DNA of 64,000 bases from Clavulina sp. PMI_390. Lineage: Eukaryota > Basidiomycota > Agaricomycetes > Cantharellales > Hydnaceae. The notes under the pieces are model-generated. The model saw only the letters and a program-made list of their open reading frames with translations, was not told the origin of the DNA and made no database searches. Positions 59,631 through 64,000 of the stretch are shown piece after piece. Made by a program: the position numbers and the translations under genes. The DNA is taken from contig WIDE01000025.1 of assembly GCA_015039315.1 (NCBI GenBank), forward strand, positions 63,482-127,481, given 5' to 3'. Position 1 is the stretch's first letter; each line of letters opens with the position of its first letter.

Positions 59631-61295
59631 CTATCGGCTAGATTGAACCAGGGTGGGGAAAGTTCTAGTGAGGTCAGGAGATCGACTTTGGATGTAAGTG
59701 GACCGATTTATCAGCGAAACGACGGCGGGGTACTCCTTTGCAACCTGGGAGTCAATCCCGACGAGAACGCGAGATCGTACCCAACGAGGAGCGAGGTCAA
59801 AAGCCTGAATCACCGATCGAAGGATGTTGATAAACTCCTGGTCAAAATTCATCACCCACTCAGCATCATCGCACCATGACCAAAAGTCGTCATTGAACGC
59901 AAAATTGATCCACTGCGGGTGAGTCACTTCACTATCCGAGTCAATAGTTGTATCCTCGCTCGTGAGTACAGAGAATATGGCATCCAACACCATTTTCAGA
60001 TGCTGCGGAATCCCAACAAGAAACAGCTCAGTCATTGCTGGCTGCTTTAGCAGTGTGGTGATTAGACCAACGTCTAGGATCGGAGGATTTAAGCTGCCGA
60101 TATTCCACCTTAGAGTGCGAATGGGGAATCTAGACAGTTCGAGGATGGGAAGATGTTCATGAAATATATGAAGCTGAGCTAGTTGAGGGGCGGACATGGG
60201 AAGCGTCACAAGAATAGCTGATGTCCCTTCGACCATCAAGGTTTCCAAATGTGGAAGATTTAGAAGCGTATTATGTTCGACATGGGGAGGATCGGAAATC
60301 GATAGCCAGTCAGCCCAACGTAGCGTTCGGAGCGCCACAAAACTGTTCAGCACATAAAGAGCTTCATATGTGAAGTAGAAATCAAGATCGAGATGGGTGA
60401 GAGCATGGGCCCATGAGAGACTTCTCAACATTTGGGTTAGGGTATCAGGGCTTTGAGGGCGAGAGTTTGTTTGTAGGCCGACAGCCCTCAGGTGCGGGGA
60501 TGATGTGATGATGGGTATGAGTGATCCATCAGAGAGGGACGGAGGAAGGTACTCCAACTCCTTGAGGACGAGGTTACGTAGCGACGGGCTCTCTTTAAGG
60601 GGAAGGAGCGGCGAAAACGTTGGAGATAGTGAGATCGTAAGGTCGATGCAGCGGGGGATTAAACGATTCACAGCCCGCTGTAGCTCCTGCTGTGCGTTAC
60701 TTTCGTGGATTTGTACAGTGTTTAGTACGAGGCTCATTCCGCGCGAGCCAGCTCTACGAGCATGGAGAAGAAGACGTAACGCCTCACTAAGGGCCTCGCC
60801 AGTATTCTGAGCATCAACAGAGATATTGGTCCATAGCATCGAGCCAATGCTGCTGAATACTATCGAATTCCAGCGATGGCACACAGCTGCAAGAATAGCT
60901 GGAGACATTCTGGCTTGAGTGCAAGCAAGGAGAACAAGCACCATAACATCGTCTGGAAGTCTTGCAATGGGGAGTTCAGCGTTTCTCAAGCGAGCCTCGA
61001 GAATATCTAGCTCCCTTTCTTCGCGTTCCTGAGTCTCAACAACTCGACGAAGAAGATCGCTTCTCTTTTTAAAGAGATAACGTTTGTTCCGCACGGCGCC
61101 GAGAGACCAAGCTTTACTGTAAGAGAATAACGACATTCGCATGCCGATGTCAGCACATCAGACGGAAGTGGCGGGCTAGCTGCTACCAGCATACCTGTCT
61201 TGGTCAATATGTGATTCATCGACCTGGTTAAGATGCTGTTGTATGATTCGAAGCTCATCTAATAGTCTATTGAGTTCAGTTGGGGAAGCTGCCAT
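59631..61295 (-). CDS. F-box-like domain protein
   Basis: Exon 1 (61195-61295) and exon 2 (59631-61116) join in phase 2 to 528 residues. The leader is NKRYLFKKRSDLLRRVVETQ; the F-box-like segment is IARLPDDVMVLVLLACTQAR with AAVCHRWNSIVFSSIGS and MLW. A C-terminal block (WINFAFNDDFWSW and RVLVGIDSQVAKEYPAVVSL) is shared with the gene at 62206-63853, so these two are a recent duplicate pair in the same orientation. Start choice: the first exon begins MAASPTELNRLLDELR, a helix like the first exons of its paralogues. A longer in-frame start exists upstream at 61367. Confidence 0.8.
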
Positions 61296-62205
61296 TAGTG
61301 GAGAGAGCAGTGCGGTGTAGATTGTTTTGTCAGTCACGCGCCACCCACGTGCCTGTCCAGCCACCATAAGGTTCGTGATAGACTCGTTTATTAGTGATAT
61401 GTAACCTAGAGTTTTCCTCTCTACGAACTTCTCACTATGAAAATCATCTTGGTTGAGGCACCGATTTCTTAAATGAGCGCAGTGCGTCTGGGTGTTTTTC
61501 CATCTACATAGCAGTCACCCACATAGTAACTATAGCTCATCATCATCGTGATGTTGCGCACCACCACCCCACATCATTACGCACTTTTGACTATTGTTTA
61601 AATCTCTTGCAAGACATCAACTAAGTTTCTAGAGAGCAAAATCTCATCCTAGGGCCATAGATTTGGTCTGACAACCTGGAATGGCGAGCGTCTCAAGAGC
61701 CTTGGAGATCCTGGTCAACCTGTCGCTTTGTTCTTGATATTCGTTTCGAATGTCTTCTGCACTTGTGATCCTCAGAATTCTCTTTCTACGCCTTGAGCCA
61801 TAGATGACGCAGGTAGAGCTGGAGTCCGCGGATATGTGAGGCGAGTTTTTTTTCCGCCGACGAATGCTGCGCCGTTTGGCGATAACCCTCATACTCTCAC
61901 TTTTGGCGTTTGTAGCCACCGTACTCTCGGCCAATTTTAAAGAGCTTCCGATTATAAATAAAAACAATGCATTCGAAGAGTGGGAGACGTTACTCAGCTG
62001 TCATCCTAATAAATAGATTGCATACTACCACACTGTCGTAGCGGCATAGGACAAGGTATTTACTAGACCGTGATTACAGTGAGTAAATGGGTCTCGACAA
62101 CTTATGAGCGTGTTCATCTGAGTGTGCGCCACGGCTATGATTGTAATGATGTTTGAGGCCCCAGTAGCAGGAGGTTTCAGCTTCCCGCCCACCAAATAGC
62201 GAAGA
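61296..62205. other. spacer between tandem F-box genes
   Basis: Holds the promoter of the 61295 gene and the 3' flank of the next. A 107-codon minus-strand frame (61644-61967) with basic clusters (KRRSIRRRKKN) has no homologue known to me and is not called. Confidence 0.45.
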
Positions 62206-63853
62206 TCAAGTAAGAATCGGGAACGTTTGATCCAAACAAGGGCCCATGAGAGTAGAATCGATGAAGCGAGACCGCTGTGTCACCGAGGCAATGCTGGGGA
62301 ATTCTTTGACCAACCGTGAGCATATCCCAACACGCAGCCGCTCTCTTCGTCTACGAGGCGCTAGTTCAAAAGCAAGTGATAGCGATCGCAACTCGTTGAT
62401 AAGCTCTTCTGTTTCTTGGGTCCAGTTGCGAGGAGATCGCCAGAATTCGTCGTTGAATGCCAAGTATATCCAATGCTGGATCCCAACTTCGCGGCCCTGA
62501 GGCACGTTGGAGGTAGTGAGTACCAAGCCACATTCGCGCACTATTGACGTCAGATGCTGGGGTAGGTCGATGATAAATAATTTTTGCATTGTTGAGTGCT
62601 CTAGCAGCGAAGTTACCACACCATCGGCAATGATTGGAGCGCTCTGAAACCTCATCACGTGGATCGGAAACGCGGCAAATGGAATAGCTGGCCACTTCAC
62701 ATCAGCAACGTGAAGATTGACGAGCTTGGGAGCCTCGAGGGAAGGCATAATGGTCACTGGAGTGTACCCTTCGATCATCAACGTCTCCAAGTGAGGGAAG
62801 GCAATGACGTTAGGCTCGTCAATCAGAGGGGGTGTTCCAAGCATAGGGCTGGCACCTCTGGGGCTGGCAGGCTGAGAACCCGTATAGCACCGCCAGCGAA
62901 GTGCTTTGAGAGCCTCAAACTCTTTCAGTGTATGAAGCACTTCTCGAGGCGCAACGGCGCAAATGTCAAGATGAGTGAGGGCACATTTGGCCGAGAGATC
63001 TTTCAACAACTCGGGTAAGTTGTTAAGAGGTTGGGAAGCACGCGCATTGAGGGAAACAGCCTTCAAATTAGGGGATGACGAAGCGATGATCGAAAAGTGA
63101 GATGGGGAAGTGCTCATGGCGGCGTCAAGTTGGCTAATGACGACTTCATGAAGTGCAGAAGTCCGCTCCAGGGGGAGAAGGGTGGAAAAATACGGAGTCA
63201 CAGAAAATTTGAGTATGGCACAACGCGGGACTAGTTGTGCTACCACCTGCGACAAGTCATTCGGGTGGCCACCACCCAGATTTTCTGATTTGAGTTCCAG
63301 GTTTAACGCCCGCGACCCGGACCTATTGGTGTAGAAGAGGAGGCGGCGCGCTTCCGTGCGTACATCCTCAGAGTCTGTGGCGTCGACGATTATATCTGTC
63401 CACAGTAAGGAGCCGACATTGCCGAAGACAACCGACTTCCAGCGATGACAAACTGCTCCCAGAGTGGAATGGGGTGTATCATCTTCAATACAGGCTAGGA
63501 AGACGAGAACGAGAACCTCGTCTGGTAGGCTCGAGATAGGGAGAGTAGCGTTCTTTAGACGCTGCTCAATTCTGTTGAGTTTTTTTTCTTCGCTTCTATG
63601 TATCACAACAGCCTTATGCAGAAGCTCGATACGCTTTTTGAATAGGAAGCGTTTGCTCTGAACAGTGCCTAGCTTCCAAGGATTTCTGCGCCAACCCAGC
63701 AAAATGAACAGACCGATCACCTGCTAAATTGATGGAGAGGGTAGAGAGGTGATAGACGTACTGTGTAGGATCTTCGTGGGATTCGTCGATATGTCTAAGC
63801 CGTTGTTCCACGCTCTGAAGCTCGCCAAGGATGGAATCAAGTGATGCGACCAT
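62206..63853 (-). CDS. F-box-like domain protein
   Basis: Exon 1 (63762-63853) and exon 2 (62206-63685) join in phase 2 to 523 residues. The leader is SKRFLFKKRIELLHKAVVIH; the F-box-like segment is ISSLPDEVLVLVFLACIEDD with GAVCHRWKSVVFGNVGS and LLW. The C-terminal block WIYLAFNDEFWRSPRN and RVGICSRLVKEFPSIASV mirrors the 59631-61295 gene. Probable SCF substrate receptor by family. The 5' flank runs to the window edge. Confidence 0.8.
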
Positions 63854-64000
63854 TCTGGTGAGGCACTCGGTGAAGGAGGAGAGCCCAAGAGGCGCGCGTT
63901 AGTCTCGCGGTCAGCCACAGCTGCCCGACAACGGATGTAGAATGTGTTGGTCGTGGAGCATGTGACCACACACATAGCAGCAATCATGTGGGAGACAGGA
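63854..64000. other. upstream region of last F-box gene
   Basis: 147 bp of 5' flank on the minus strand. Open frames continue to the edge but nothing is recognisable. Confidence 0.4.

Noticed and set aside
61644..61967. 107-codon minus-strand frame with basic clusters
   Set aside because: No homologue, splice context or neighbouring support; it lies between two tandem F-box genes and could be a chance frame.

Overview
This window is nuclear DNA of a basidiomycete fungus, almost certainly an Agaricomycete. Genes lie on both strands and are split by many very short introns (mostly 45-75 nt). The gene content also fits mushrooms: agglutinin-type chimerolectins, runs of divergent F-box-like proteins, a DUF6593-type protein, a GH44 enzyme and Ser/Pro-rich orphans. 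I see no tRNA, rRNA, CRISPR array or transposon. Gene models below were built by hand from reading frames, splice sites and codon phase. Where exon coordinates are listed, the joined exons keep frame to the stop.

Layout, left to right. 587-2327 (-): geranylgeranyltransferase I beta subunit. 3714-5943 (+): secreted GH20 beta-hexosaminidase. 6521-8614 (+): Ser/Pro-rich coiled-coil protein. 9187-11553 (-): multi-pass membrane protein. 13222-13821 (+): Cys-tailed protein, apparently frameshifted. 14560-15862 (-): single-pass LEA2-type membrane protein, head to head with the nuclear exosome nuclease RRP6 (16065-19223, +). 19506-20397 (-): second, intact Cys-tailed protein. 21020-22586 (-): thioredoxin reductase, head to head with an F-box-like gene (23008-24697, +). 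25254-27535 (-): atypical kinase-like protein.

27947-29488 and 30314-31859 (both -): a tandem pair of chimerolectins of the Marasmius oreades agglutinin type. Both have an aromatic residue where the catalytic cysteine is expected. 32951-35997 (-): secreted GH44 glycoside hydrolase in 14 exons. 37648-39601 (+): complex I 51-kDa subunit. 40661-42529 (-): low-complexity orphan. 42770-43647 (-): orphan. 45877-46711 (-): ribosomal protein uL23. 47255-47659 (-): small orphan. 48848-49608 (+): DUF6593-like protein with a Gly-rich, Cys-terminated tail. 53090-55694 (+): membrane-anchored class 3 lipase. 55996-63853: four F-box-like genes, one interrupted by an in-frame TAG.

The housekeeping genes (prenyltransferase, RRP6, thioredoxin reductase, complex I, uL23) are interleaved with accessory genes: cell-wall hydrolases, defence-type lectins, F-box family expansion and Cys-tailed orphans. 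Several starts have a CACGTG palindrome within about 300 bp upstream. The features most worth following are the lectin pair with a substituted protease site, the Cys-tailed family, the F-box cluster with one conserved phase-2 intron, and three GC-AG introns, two of them in RRP6.
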